Positions 7,272 through 15,240 of a stretch of 33,774 nt of DNA are shown piece by piece. Position 1 is the first letter of the stretch. The number at the start of each line of letters is the position of its first letter. The position numbers and the translations under genes were made by a program. This DNA is from Nitrososphaera sp. Its GTDB lineage: Archaea > Thermoproteota > Nitrososphaeria > Nitrososphaerales > Nitrososphaeraceae. The notes beneath the pieces were generated by a model. It was not told the DNA's origin, searched no databases, and saw only the letters and a list, made by a program, of their open reading frames with translations. Location: NCBI GenBank assembly GCA_023250885.1, contig JAHEZV010000007.1, positions 1-33,774 on the forward strand. The letters are read 5' to 3'.

Positions 7272-7886
7272 TTGTCAGGACAGCCACCGTCAACTCCAGA
7301 CGTTGCAGCCGGGCATTACAGCCACGGCGAGCACGGCCAACCAAGGAAATATGAGGAGTACGCCTACGTACTCGACTTTACGCCAAGGGGCAAGTCGATA
7401 ACGGTAAGGGGCAGGGAAGGCGTAATCATCCAGGCCATAGGCGAGGAGCGGCTAACGCTCTTGGAGCTCTTGGGCGTCCAAAATGCAAATGTTGAGATTG
7501 GCGAGCGCCTGTACATCGGCCGTGAAGGCCGCGACAAGGTCGCAAGCGTGCTTGGCAGGCTGGAGTATAACGATGTTTCGCAGGCTGCCAAGAACGAGCT
7601 TCCAAACATCGTGGAAAAGATCGTGGTTGTCAATGAAAAGCGCTTTGTGGAATACATGAACATGTCGCAGCCGATAACCCCGAGGATACACGCGCTCGAG
7701 CTCATCCCCGGCATCGGCAAGACCTACATGATGACGATAATCAAGGAAAGGGACAAGAAAAAATTCGAGAACTTTGCGGACCTGCAGAGCAGGGTGGGCC
7801 TGAGGGACCCTGCCAAGCTCGTGGCAAAAAGGATAATCGAGGAAATAATGGGGCAGGCCAGAATGAACCTTTTCGTACGAAAGTAA
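7272..7886 (+). CDS. DUF655 family protein (putative RNA/DNA-binding)
   Basis: This 204-residue protein matches the archaeal DUF655 family that habitually precedes ksgA. It has an OB-like beta-rich N-terminal half (YAYVLDFTPRGKSITVRGREG near residue 30, YIGREGRDKV near residue 83). A helix-hairpin-helix element follows near residue 142 (HALELIPGIGKTYMMTIIKE), then VGLRDPAKLVAKRIIEEI. The layout suggests nucleic-acid binding, and the genomic context suggests a role in ribosome assembly or rRNA modification. No biochemical function is established to my knowledge. The start is TTG at 7272. The stop is immediately followed by the next gene's start. Confidence 0.88.
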   Translation: MSGQPPSTPDVAAGHYSHGEHGQPRKYEEYAYVLDFTPRGKSITVRGREGVIIQAIGEERLTLLELLGVQNANVEIGERLYIGREGRDKVASVLGRLEYNDVSQAAKNELPNIVEKIVVVNEKRFVEYMNMSQPITPRIHALELIPGIGKTYMMTIIKERDKKKFENFADLQSRVGLRDPAKLVAKRIIEEIMGQARMNLFVRK

Positions 7887-8615
7887 TTGCCGAGAGATAT
7901 TACACAGGCCCTCGGCCAGCACATGCTAGTTGATCGGCGGGTTCTTGGCAGGATAATCGACGCTGCCAGGATCGGCAAGGGCGAGACGGTCCTTGAGGCA
8001 GGCACGGGGCAAGGAACACTTACGGCAGAGCTGTGCAGAGTGGCCAAGCATGTGGTTTCGTACGAAGTCGACAAGAAACTATGCCAGCATGCACACGAAC
8101 ATCTACAGTTCCAGAACCTGGAGCTTGTAAACACTGACTTGTTCAAGGCAAATAACCTGCGCTTTGGCACTTTCATTTCAAACCTCCCATATTCACGGAG
8201 CAGGGACGCCTTTGAATGGCTGGCTGCGCAGAAATTTGACAGGGCAATAGTGATGGTGCAGGAAGAGTTTGCAGACAAGCTCGCAGCCAGGCAGGGGGAG
8301 AAGAACTACAGGGCAATATCCGCGCTGGCTGCTTATTGTTTTGCAATTGAAAGATTGTTCCGCGTTGGAAGGCAGTCGTTCGAGCCCCAGCCAAAAGTGG
8401 AGTCAGTGGTCATCAGGATAATTCCGGTCAACATCGTCGCAAAGGAGACGATAAAGGTGCTCAACCTGCTCTTCTCAAAAAGGAACAAGACAGCCTCAAC
8501 CGTGGCTTCCAAGGCTGGAGTGCAGGCTGACTTTGGCAGCAAGCGAATAGACCAGCTCGTCCCGGCTGACTTGATCAGGATGGCAGAGTCGATATCAAAT
8601 GTACGTCCCATCTGA
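7887..8615 (+). CDS. ksgA: 16S rRNA adenine dimethyltransferase KsgA/Dim1
   Basis: KsgA dimethylates two adjacent adenosines near the 3' end of 16S rRNA and acts as a late checkpoint of small-subunit assembly. The protein (242 aa) shows the SAM motif VLEAGTGQGTLTAELCR near residue 34, the acidic ribose-binding loop SYEVDKK, and the catalytic NLPYSRSRDAF near residue 98 (NLPY in the family). QPKVESVVIRI follows near residue 168. It starts with TTG directly after the DUF655 stop with no gap. Its last 17 bases overlap the next methyltransferase gene. Confidence 0.93.
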   Translation: MPRDITQALGQHMLVDRRVLGRIIDAARIGKGETVLEAGTGQGTLTAELCRVAKHVVSYEVDKKLCQHAHEHLQFQNLELVNTDLFKANNLRFGTFISNLPYSRSRDAFEWLAAQKFDRAIVMVQEEFADKLAARQGEKNYRAISALAAYCFAIERLFRVGRQSFEPQPKVESVVIRIIPVNIVAKETIKVLNLLFSKRNKTASTVASKAGVQADFGSKRIDQLVPADLIRMAESISNVRPI

Positions 8616-9108
8616 CGACACTTTTCTTCTGGCAGATTGCATCAGGGAGTACAGCGGCAGGTCGGCCCTTGAAATAGGGGTCGGCTCAGGCGTGCTGCTC
8701 AACCTGCTTGAAAAGAACTTTGCAAACGTGGCGGGATCTGACATTGACCTGCGGGCGCTTGAACACTGCAGGGGCAGGTCAGGCGCGATGCTTGCCTGTT
8801 GCGACGCGGCGTCGGCGTTTGCCGGCTGGTTCGACCTGATAGTGAGCAACCCGCCCTACCTGCCTGACGACGAGGTCACGGATGCGACGGTGCATGGTGG
8901 TCCCGCCGGAATAGAAACTACGATCCACTTCATACAGTCGGCGCTGCCACTCCTTGCCCGCGGCGGCACCATGCTGCTTGTCGTTTCATCGCTTGCAGAT
9001 TCTTCTGCGCTTGATCAGCTGGTCATTGAGAAAAAGATGCACAAGAAAGTGGTGAAGGAAAAAAGGTTGTTCTACGAGACGTTATCTGTTATCGAGCTGA
9101 GCGCTTGA
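8599..9108 (+). CDS. HemK2/Mtq2-like release-factor glutamine methyltransferase
   Basis: This 169-residue class I methyltransferase has the SAM motif ALEIGVGSGVLL near residue 23 and the catalytic NPPYLPDDE near residue 84. NPPY marks N-methylation of Gln, Asn or Ade. The short size without an N-terminal helical domain matches archaeal/eukaryotic HemK2 (Mtq2), which methylates the GGQ glutamine of the release factor. The target is inferred from family and the translation-related operon. The start ATG at 8599 overlaps ksgA. The stop TGA at 9106-9108 abuts the convergent gene's stop to form TGATCA. Confidence 0.85.
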   Translation: MYVPSDDTFLLADCIREYSGRSALEIGVGSGVLLNLLEKNFANVAGSDIDLRALEHCRGRSGAMLACCDAASAFAGWFDLIVSNPPYLPDDEVTDATVHGGPAGIETTIHFIQSALPLLARGGTMLLVVSSLADSSALDQLVIEKKMHKKVVKEKRLFYETLSVIELSA

Positions 9109-10134
9109 TCACTTTTTCAAGAGCTTGCCCGCCCTGGAAGCTATCAGGTCTGCCATCTGCGACAGGGTGGAGCTGCCTCCAAGGTCATAAGTCACGTACT
9201 TCCCTTCGTTAATGACGTCCTCTGTAGCCTTGAATATCGCGTCTGAGATCTGCTTTTCTCCAAGGTATTCCACCATCCACGCGCCTGACAGCACAGTTGC
9301 GACGGGGTTGACCTTGTTCTGTCCGGCGTATCTTGGCGCGCTGCCGTGGGCAGGCTCGAACATCGCATACTTGTCGCCATAGTTGCCCGAGTACACGCTG
9401 CCTATAGAGCCGACATGCCCCGAAGCGCATTCTGACACGATGTCCATGAAAAGGTTGGTGCTGAGCAGCACACTCTGGTTGAACCTTTCCGGGTTCTTTA
9501 CGAGCTGTTGCGTCATGTTGTCAATGTAGTATTCCTCGACCTGTATGTCCTTGAACTGCTTTTGCGCGTTTTCAACAGCGCCCCAGAAAATGCCGTCCGT
9601 CTCTTTGAGAATGTTTCGCTTTGTTATCGCATACACTTTGTCAAAGCCTCTCTTCTTTGCAACTTCAAATCCTGTCCTGGCCACGCGGTCGCAGCCCTTC
9701 CTCGTTGTCTTGCGTATTGCGATGGCCGAGTCGTCGCTCGTCTTGAACTCGATGCCCGCGTACAGCCCTTCTGTGGCTTCGCGCACGCACACAAAATCAA
9801 GCTGCTTTTCGGCGTTCTTGTACGTCTTGATAGGCCTGATGTTTGCGTACAGCTCGAATTTCTGGCGGATGCTTACCGCTACACTTCGCGGCGCGTTAGG
9901 AACCGGCACCGTGGTGGTCGGGCCCTTGAAGCATGCGTCCGACTCTTCGAGCAACTTCCACACCTCCGGCGAAATATAGGAACTGCCACCCTTCTTTTCC
10001 CACCACTCTGATCCTGCGTCGCATGGAACAAGTTCAACCTTGGAACTGCAAGCCTTCAAAACCTTGATCATTGCGTCGACGAGCTCGGGCCCCGTGCCGT
10101 CGCCCCTGATTACCGCTGCAGTCTTGGTAGCCAA
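9109..10134 (-). CDS. icd: Isocitrate/isopropylmalate dehydrogenase family protein, probable isocitrate dehydrogenase
   Basis: This is a 341-residue beta-decarboxylating dehydrogenase that probably converts isocitrate to 2-oxoglutarate. Signatures are RGDGTGPELVDAM near residue 10, YANIRPIKTY near 96, ITKRNILKETDG, and EPAHGSAPRYAGQNKVNP near 258-275. In the substrate loop PRSVAVSIRQK, Ser84 and Arg90 match isocitrate dehydrogenases. The position normally occupied by Asn (SxNxxxR) is Ala86, so substrate assignment is not certain. Isopropylmalate or homoisocitrate dehydrogenase are alternatives. The start is TTG at 10134. The gene is convergent with the methyltransferase and has no operon partner. 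Confidence 0.8.
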   Translation of the reverse strand: MATKTAAVIRGDGTGPELVDAMIKVLKACSSKVELVPCDAGSEWWEKKGGSSYISPEVWKLLEESDACFKGPTTTVPVPNAPRSVAVSIRQKFELYANIRPIKTYKNAEKQLDFVCVREATEGLYAGIEFKTSDDSAIAIRKTTRKGCDRVARTGFEVAKKRGFDKVYAITKRNILKETDGIFWGAVENAQKQFKDIQVEEYYIDNMTQQLVKNPERFNQSVLLSTNLFMDIVSECASGHVGSIGSVYSGNYGDKYAMFEPAHGSAPRYAGQNKVNPVATVLSGAWMVEYLGEKQISDAIFKATEDVINEGKYVTYDLGGSSTLSQMADLIASRAGKLLKK

Positions 10135-10167
10135 ATCAGAAAGGCGGCGCTTTTTTCGCTATTTATT

Positions 10168-10740
10168 CTATTGCTTCGATGTCAGTTCTATGCGCGCCAC
10201 CATCTTGTTGTCAGAAGGGAACGGCGGCGTGTCGTAGGCGCTGGCCACCTTCGTGAATTCGCCTGCTTCTGAAAAGTATGAATACTCTATGTTATAGTTG
10301 CTGAGGTTCAGCGTCTTTTCCACGTTTGTGCCAGTCGAGTTGTCGACCACGCTAATAGTGTTGGTGTTGTTGTAGACCTCCATAAAGTTGCCCAGCGTAA
10401 GCCTGACTGGCCTGATATATTCAATGTGGACAACGTCGCCAACTTCGTCCGTGCGGATGGGGCGCACGCATTCCTTGCCGTCCCTGGGCTGCTTGCCAAC
10501 GTCGTCTGGCAGCATCATATGTTTGCCGTCGACAACCACTTGAATTCTCGGATAAAGCTGGAAGGACTCTGTGTTCTCTGCTTTTAGGCAGACCTGTGTT
10601 GGGTTGGGTGGCGGCGCCAAGTTTGGTATAACGACGAGCGCGACAAGGGTGGCGGCGCCCATTGCAATTGGGGGTATCAGCATCTCCTTCTTGCCCAGCC
10701 TTTTCTTCGGCTTCTCCTCCTTTATCTTGCGCTTTGGCAA
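10168..10740 (-). CDS. Membrane-anchored hypothetical protein
   Basis: I do not recognise the family. The protein (190 aa) has a very basic N-terminus (PKRKIKEEKPKKRLGKKE) followed by one membrane segment at about residues 21-42 (LIPPIAMGAATLVALVVIPN). An extracytoplasmic domain of about 145 residues follows. The topology is Nin-Cout, and the domain contains two Cys (QVCLKAE and KECVRP) that could form a disulfide. The TTG at 10740 is chosen because a box GTTAATATTG-like element (10768-10777, minus strand: AATATTAACG) lies about 32 bp upstream. It is divergent from the metallophosphoesterase gene. Confidence 0.7.
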   Translation of the reverse strand: MPKRKIKEEKPKKRLGKKEMLIPPIAMGAATLVALVVIPNLAPPPNPTQVCLKAENTESFQLYPRIQVVVDGKHMMLPDDVGKQPRDGKECVRPIRTDEVGDVVHIEYIRPVRLTLGNFMEVYNNTNTISVVDNSTGTNVEKTLNLSNYNIEYSYFSEAGEFTKVASAYDTPPFPSDNKMVARIELTSKQ

Positions 10741-10767
10741 ACTGGTTGCTGTAAGGGCAGGCTGGGG

Positions 10768-10801
10768 CGTTAATATTGCTTTGCGCGCACATTGTTAAAT
10801 A
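10768..10801. promoter_or_regulatory. Back-to-back TATA boxes between membrane protein and phosphoesterase
   Basis: AATATTAACG on the minus strand (10768-10777) lies about 32 bp before the TTG at 10740. TTAAATAA on the plus strand (10795-10802) lies about 21 bp before the ATG at 10819. The two promoters are separated by under 20 bp. Confidence 0.5.
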
Positions 10802-10818
10802 ATGCCAAGTACGCATAC

Positions 10819-11580
10819 ATGTCGGCTTTGGAAATAGTCCAGCTATCAGACATACACATCGGCAGCCTTTTTGTCCAGAGCGCTTTTGATACCGTGGTCG
10901 ACGAAGTCAACAAACTCAAGCCCGACGCGATCATTGTGACCGGGGACCTGACAGACGAAGGGCTGCTTTTCCAGTTTGAAAAGGCAAGGAACGAGCTCAA
11001 GCGCTTTGCATGCCCAAATATCATTGTCGTTGCCGGCAACCACGACTACCGACACACCGGATATTTGCTGTTCAAAAAATTCTTCCCTTCCAAGCAAGTC
11101 TACGAGTTTGACGACGCGATCGTCCTCACGCTGGGCACGGCCCGGCCGGACAGGGACGAGGGCGAGGTCGGCTACCGGCAGAACCTGTGGATGGAAAAGA
11201 CGCTGACAAAGTTGCCGGAGACCAAGCCCAAGATAGTTGCGATGCACCACCACCTGATAGGCATACCCGATACCGGCACTGACAAGATCATTATCCTTGA
11301 CGCCGGCGACACGCTGCGGACGTGCCTGCACTCCAGAGTCGACCTGGTGTTGTGCGGACACAAGCACAGGCCGTGGGTGTGGAACCTAGGCCGGCTGGAA
11401 ATAGCATACGCCGGCACGGCGTCGTCGACAAGGTTCCGCGGCTTTTTTGAAAACTGCTACAACATAATTGAAATAGAAAAGGGGAAAAAGCCGCGCGTCG
11501 ACATCAAGATAGTGGGCAAGAAGCGCTTTACGCTAGCCGAGCTTGTCGAGCGCTACAAGCCATTTCTGGAGCAGGCGTAG
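10819..11580 (+). CDS. Calcineurin-like metallophosphoesterase
   Basis: This 253-residue enzyme has the full set of dimetal phosphoesterase motifs. They are LSDIHIGS near residue 9, VTGDLTDEG near 45, VAGNHDYR near 76, AMHHHLIG near 146 and LCGHKHRPW near 188. The family hydrolyses phosphomono- or diesters such as cyclic nucleotides; the substrate here cannot be told. The ATG at 10819 is preferred over an upstream in-frame TTG at 10792, because the TTG lies inside the TATA-like box TTAAATAA (10795-10802). There is no membrane segment, so it is cytoplasmic. Confidence 0.9.
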   Translation: MSALEIVQLSDIHIGSLFVQSAFDTVVDEVNKLKPDAIIVTGDLTDEGLLFQFEKARNELKRFACPNIIVVAGNHDYRHTGYLLFKKFFPSKQVYEFDDAIVLTLGTARPDRDEGEVGYRQNLWMEKTLTKLPETKPKIVAMHHHLIGIPDTGTDKIIILDAGDTLRTCLHSRVDLVLCGHKHRPWVWNLGRLEIAYAGTASSTRFRGFFENCYNIIEIEKGKKPRVDIKIVGKKRFTLAELVERYKPFLEQA

Positions 11581-11909
11581 ACATGCGAGCTTCTAAGTTG
11601 AAGCTTAAAAGAATTAATTAATGAGAGGCACCTACTATTATGCGGCAGCAGTGAAGATTCAGAGTTAATCCTGACACTATGAAGAAAAGGCATTTGACTG
11701 AGCTGCCTCGCATTTCTGCGAAAATCTATATGCTTATCATATATGATTATCATTGTTGCTTATCTTGCTGACATGTTTAGTTCCATACTTCACAACTATA
11801 TAGAATCAAAATATCCAGTAGTAGTTCATATTTAAACATAAATTTTACACTTTTTGTTGTATAGACCTCAACTGCAAGTTAATATATGTGCTAGTGTCCA
11901 AGGTAATTC
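11581..11909. promoter_or_regulatory. 329-bp A/T-rich spacer upstream of amoC
   Basis: No convincing gene lies in this stretch. It is much more A/T-rich than its surroundings. It holds a small inverted repeat AGCTTC/GAAGCT (11588-11605) just after the phosphoesterase stop and a perfect 12-bp palindrome ATCATATATGAT at 11736-11747. An A/T block is at about 11828-11848 (CATATTTAAACATAAATTTT). The box GTTAATATAT at 11878-11887 lies about 27 bp before the amoC ATG and is the best promoter. The upstream elements may regulate amoC, which is unproven. Confidence 0.5.
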
Positions 11910-12473
11910 ATGGCTCAGATGCCAGCACTGATACCAAAGGAAGTCGAAATCCAAAGACTGAAGAAGATCTACATCATGGTCATCATGCTGGGTTCAATTG
12001 CAGCCTCAGTAGAAGTCGACAACTTTGTTGACGGCTCGCTGCACCAGACATCAATTAGAGACAGTGCCTTTACGCCGGCTCACTGGTGGCTATACAGCCA
12101 CTTCGTAGCACTCCCACTGGGTTGGGGCTTTGTCGCAATGTACGACAGAAGGGTACCAATACTCAGGGGTCCAGGCAACTCGATGAACACCGGTCTGAAG
12201 CTGACCATCCTTGGCTATCTAGCCACGATGTTCACAATCGGTGTCAACGAGATGTGGCACTTCTGGTTCGTCGAAGAAATCTTCGCAGTTCCTAACCACT
12301 GGATGTTCAACATGGGTGTCGTCGTGGCATTCATGGGTGCTCTGGCCTACGTAGTCAGAGTATACGCCAGACTGGTGGAGCTGGGTGCAGAAACACCTGC
12401 AAAGAACCCATACGTGGCCGAGATGTACAAGCTCGCACTCGAAGGCAAGCTGTACAGCAGATCCATCCCGTAA
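11910..12473 (+). CDS. amoC: Ammonia monooxygenase subunit C
   Basis: AmoC is an integral-membrane subunit of ammonia monooxygenase. The 187-residue length and sequence are typical for archaeal AmoC. Several hydrophobic segments are visible at about residues 20-36, 58-78, 96-112 and 130-152. His117 and His130 in NEMWHFWFVEEIFAVPNHW are spaced like the copper-ligand histidines of PmoC. The ATG at 11910 follows a TATA box by about 27 bp, and a hairpin/poly-T terminator follows the gene, so amoC appears monocistronic. The codon choice is strongly biased (many GTC, CTG, ATC and AAC), in line with high expression. Nitrososphaera-type genomes often have extra amoC copies, so this may be one of several. 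Confidence 0.97.
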   Translation: MAQMPALIPKEVEIQRLKKIYIMVIMLGSIAASVEVDNFVDGSLHQTSIRDSAFTPAHWWLYSHFVALPLGWGFVAMYDRRVPILRGPGNSMNTGLKLTILGYLATMFTIGVNEMWHFWFVEEIFAVPNHWMFNMGVVVAFMGALAYVVRVYARLVELGAETPAKNPYVAEMYKLALEGKLYSRSIP

Positions 12474-12490
12474 AACGGGGTTTCGACGAA

Positions 12491-12528
12491 GCGTCTGGAA
12501 AACCCAGACGCACGCTTTTTCTCTTTTT
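12491..12528 (+). terminator. Hairpin plus poly-T terminator after amoC
   Basis: GCGTCTGG (12491-12498) and CCAGACGC (12504-12511) form a perfect 8-bp GC-rich stem with the loop AAAAC. It is followed by TTTTTCTCTTTTTATTTT (from 12516). It lies 18 bp after the amoC stop. It resembles a bacterial intrinsic terminator, unusual in archaea where U-tracts alone usually suffice. It may also protect the abundant mRNA from 3' exonucleases. Confidence 0.75.
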
Positions 12529-12601
12529 ATTTTGTCTAAGGCTAGTGTAAAATCTTAACAAGAATAGCTTAAAGTCAGCTTCTTGCTGATATGCAATTTT
12601 G

Positions 12602-13849
12602 TTACTCTCTTCTGAGCGCCACAATCGGCGGCAACCTAGATGCCTTCCACGCTGGGTAGCTTCCCGCAAGGATGGAAAGCCCTACCGAAAGCCCCCAAAC
12701 GTACGCCAGGTCTATCGGAAGGTACACGGGCGTGAGCCCTGAAGAGTCGGGGCCCTGCGAAGCAAAGCCGGCGACTAGCACGTACCCTCCTGCTATGCCA
12801 AGCGCGCTGCCCAATGTTGCGCCAAAGATGCCTATCGTCATGGCCTCTGCAAGAAACAGCGAAAGGATAAAGCTGTTCTGCGCCCCTATCGCCTTCATGG
12901 TCCCGATTTCCCTTATCCTCTCCATGACAGACGTGTAGAGCGTGGTGATTATTCCCACGCCTCCCACTAGCAGGGCGACAAGTGCGATGCTCAGGATAAA
13001 CGAGGTAAAGCCTGACGTGAACTTCTGTATGGTCTCAAGTATTGCCTCCGGTGTGGTGATCCCGATGTCGTTGCCATACAGTTTCCTTATCTCCTCCTCG
13101 ACGACTGCCACGTGATCGCCGTCTTCTGCCGCGACCAGAAGTGAGTCGTACTTGCCGGCCTTGTTCAATAGAGCGTCGCCCGACATCCTGTTGAACACGA
13201 CTGCGTTGTCGATCGTGGGGTTGCCGGTGGGTAGCATTATGCCGCTGACCACAAAGCTTTTCGATTCTTCTTCCTGCTTGCCGGTGTTGGGGTCTACAAA
13301 GGAGTAGGTCACGCGGAGCGACTGGCCAGTCGTCGCAAACGGCGCGTCGTCACCCGGCGGGTTTGCCACCCTGTCTGAAAGCAGTATTGCTGAAGGGTCG
13401 TTTTGCCTGATGCTCGAGCCTTCGACGAACTTGAGGGTGGGCGCAATGACATAGAGCTTTTGCGGATCAATCGAAAACACGGTGGTGTCGACAGACTTGC
13501 CCCTTGACTGGAGCGTGATCTGGCCCTGGTACGACTGTATGACATCATCCACGAACGGGAGAGACCTTATCCTGCTGACCACCGCCTCGTTGAGCGTTAT
13601 CTTGGGGGCAGGCGGCGGGCCTCCGCCGAGTGGCCCCTGGTTGCTCTCCTGCGCGCTCGTCACGAACAGTATGTTTGGCGCAAGCTGGGAAAACTGCTGG
13701 TCAACGAACGCGGCAAAGCCGGCGCCAAGTCCGTTGAGCGCGGTCATCAGGGCGCTACCGACGACCACCATGAGCACCGTTAGCGCCGACCTGACTTTCC
13801 TTTCCTTCAGCGCGTCAATTGACAGTGAAAAAATCTGGAAAATATTCAT
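12602..13849 (-). CDS. ABC transporter permease, MacB/FtsX-like
   Basis: This 415-residue permease has the MacB layout. A first membrane helix spans about residues 21-45 (RSALTVLMVVVGSALMTALNG). A large extracytoplasmic domain occupies about 46-275. Three C-terminal helices follow at about 280-305, 330-355 and 380-402, ending AWKASRLPPIVALRRE. Such permeases use ATP to drive extrusion or extracytoplasmic mechanical work rather than classical channel transport. The ATG at 13849 overlaps the stop of the upstream surface-protein gene by four bases (ATGA), so it is the third gene of a tight operon with that gene and the ATPase. The substrate is unknown. Confidence 0.9.
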   Translation of the reverse strand: MNIFQIFSLSIDALKERKVRSALTVLMVVVGSALMTALNGLGAGFAAFVDQQFSQLAPNILFVTSAQESNQGPLGGGPPPAPKITLNEAVVSRIRSLPFVDDVIQSYQGQITLQSRGKSVDTTVFSIDPQKLYVIAPTLKFVEGSSIRQNDPSAILLSDRVANPPGDDAPFATTGQSLRVTYSFVDPNTGKQEEESKSFVVSGIMLPTGNPTIDNAVVFNRMSGDALLNKAGKYDSLLVAAEDGDHVAVVEEEIRKLYGNDIGITTPEAILETIQKFTSGFTSFILSIALVALLVGGVGIITTLYTSVMERIREIGTMKAIGAQNSFILSLFLAEAMTIGIFGATLGSALGIAGGYVLVAGFASQGPDSSGLTPVYLPIDLAYVWGLSVGLSILAGSYPAWKASRLPPIVALRRE

Positions 13850-15240
13850 TTGCGATCTTGCTTGTTGTGGCTGTCAAGCACAGACTCGATGTCGTCGTCT
13901 TTGCCTGCCTGAAAAGTGCGCTTGAGGGCGGTTTTTTTCCTCCTCCTAAGTGCCACTGCCGCGCCTATGGCCGCAGCTATCGCCGCGCCAATGCCCACCG
14001 GCAACAGGCCCGCGCTCATTATGCCGCTGTTTTGGGTGGACTCGCCGGCGGGCTTTTCAGGCGCGAATTGCACTTTGGAATCGATGTCAAGCGTGTGAAT
14101 CTCTCTGAGGTCGTCCTTGTAGCTTACCTTGAGCGAAACGGGGTACGTGCCCGCGCCGGCCGTGGTGTCGACTTTCACAGGTATGCTGAAGGGCAGTGGC
14201 GAGTTCTCCTCTAGGTCGCCGATGTACTGCTGGGGCGGCAAGTTTGACACGAGGTTCTCCGCGCCCGTAACCTCGATCGTGGTAAAGAGCGCCACCGTGT
14301 TGCCCTCGTTCAGGAGGCTGCCGACTATGTTGGGCGCGCCTCCGATGTATTCGATCGCAATGTCATAAGCCCTTATGCTGATTTCGCCCGCGACGTAGGT
14401 TCCAAGCACAAAACTTTCAGTGCTTGACTCCCCGTTCGACGAATATTCGACCGTCACGTCCAGCGCGGCAGGGTCTCCGATCAATGAATTTGCCGCAAAG
14501 ACCTTTGTAGCCAAATCGACCTGCGAGTCCTCCTCGATTCTCTGGATCGTCCACTTTGAATCACCGAGGATCTTCAGCGATTCTGAAGGCGACGCTATGG
14601 TTACGACGACGTTTGTTATCGGAGTCGTTCCCTCGTTCGATACTTTGAATGCATAATCCTCGATCTTGCCGGCGGCGATCTGGCTGCTCGCCTTTCCGTC
14701 GCTGGCAGGAGTCCTGCTCACGGCCACGATGGCCTCGCCTGTAATCCTGAATGGGGCGTCCATCACTGTGTTCCTTGGCGTTCCTGTCTCAAAGTACTTC
14801 GAGTAATCCACAGACAATCGCGCAGTATATTCGCTGACGTTCGCACTGTCCAGCACGTCTACGTCAAAAAAGAGAGTAAACGTGGTCCCGACTGCTGCGA
14901 CTTGGTTGAAGGTGGCGACTGCGGGGGCTCCAGCCGCCTTGCCTGTCGCCTTGAAGCCCTCCGGGAGAGTCAGCCGACCGGTAATTCCTGAGATGTCTGA
15001 CGGACCCCTGTTTATCAGAACGACGGCAAGAGTGGAAGCGCCGTCGCCGGGGCCGACATCCACTTCCGTACCGTTCTGGCCACTGGAACCTGACGTCCAG
15101 TATGAGTCGAGGTATATCGGCCCACTGTAGTTGGTTGCGATGATCTCCTCTTTGGTTGGGCCGCGTTCCTGTGCGTACACGCCAACAGGAATCAAGAGCA
15201 TGCTCGACACTAGCACAAAAATAATTATTGTAATATTCAT
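13846..15240 (-). CDS. Secreted, membrane-anchored CARDB/S-layer-like domain protein
   Basis: This 464-residue protein has a signal peptide (about residues 1-23, ending VGVYAQ). Repeated beta-sandwich domains of the COG1361/CARDB type follow (for example VVLINRGPSDISGITGRLTLP near 73, VSNEGTTPITNVVVTIASP near 203 and LLNEGNTVALFTTIEV near 310). A C-terminal membrane helix lies at about 415-435, followed by a basic stop-transfer (ALRRRKKTALKR). The bulk is therefore outside the cell. It sits between the ATPase and permease genes with overlapping ends, so it probably works with this ABC system as an external partner or adaptor. That is inference from the operon. Confidence 0.85.
   Translation of the reverse strand: MNITIIIFVLVSSMLLIPVGVYAQERGPTKEEIIATNYSGPIYLDSYWTSGSSGQNGTEVDVGPGDGASTLAVVLINRGPSDISGITGRLTLPEGFKATGKAAGAPAVATFNQVAAVGTTFTLFFDVDVLDSANVSEYTARLSVDYSKYFETGTPRNTVMDAPFRITGEAIVAVSRTPASDGKASSQIAAGKIEDYAFKVSNEGTTPITNVVVTIASPSESLKILGDSKWTIQRIEEDSQVDLATKVFAANSLIGDPAALDVTVEYSSNGESSTESFVLGTYVAGEISIRAYDIAIEYIGGAPNIVGSLLNEGNTVALFTTIEVTGAENLVSNLPPQQYIGDLEENSPLPFSIPVKVDTTAGAGTYPVSLKVSYKDDLREIHTLDIDSKVQFAPEKPAGESTQNSGIMSAGLLPVGIGAAIAAAIGAAVALRRRKKTALKRTFQAGKDDDIESVLDSHNKQDRK

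Noticed and set aside
9106-9111. TGATCA shared by two abutting convergent stop codons
   Set aside because: A curiosity of tight packing; no functional meaning can be supported.
9508-10011. Long open frame antisense to the isocitrate dehydrogenase-like gene
   Set aside because: It is the mirror of a well-supported enzyme gene in GC-rich codons; it has no domain, promoter or start context.
11588-11605. Inverted repeat AGCTTC/GAAGCT after the phosphoesterase gene as a terminator
   Set aside because: Only six base pairs and no T-run follows; too weak to call.
11553-11753. 66-residue minus-strand open frame between the phosphoesterase and amoC
   Set aside because: Overlaps the phosphoesterase end, has no plausible protein pattern and no promoter placement.
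13482-13925. Open frame antisense to the MacB-like permease
   Set aside because: Product is a low-complexity mirror sequence and lies across two strongly supported overlapping genes.
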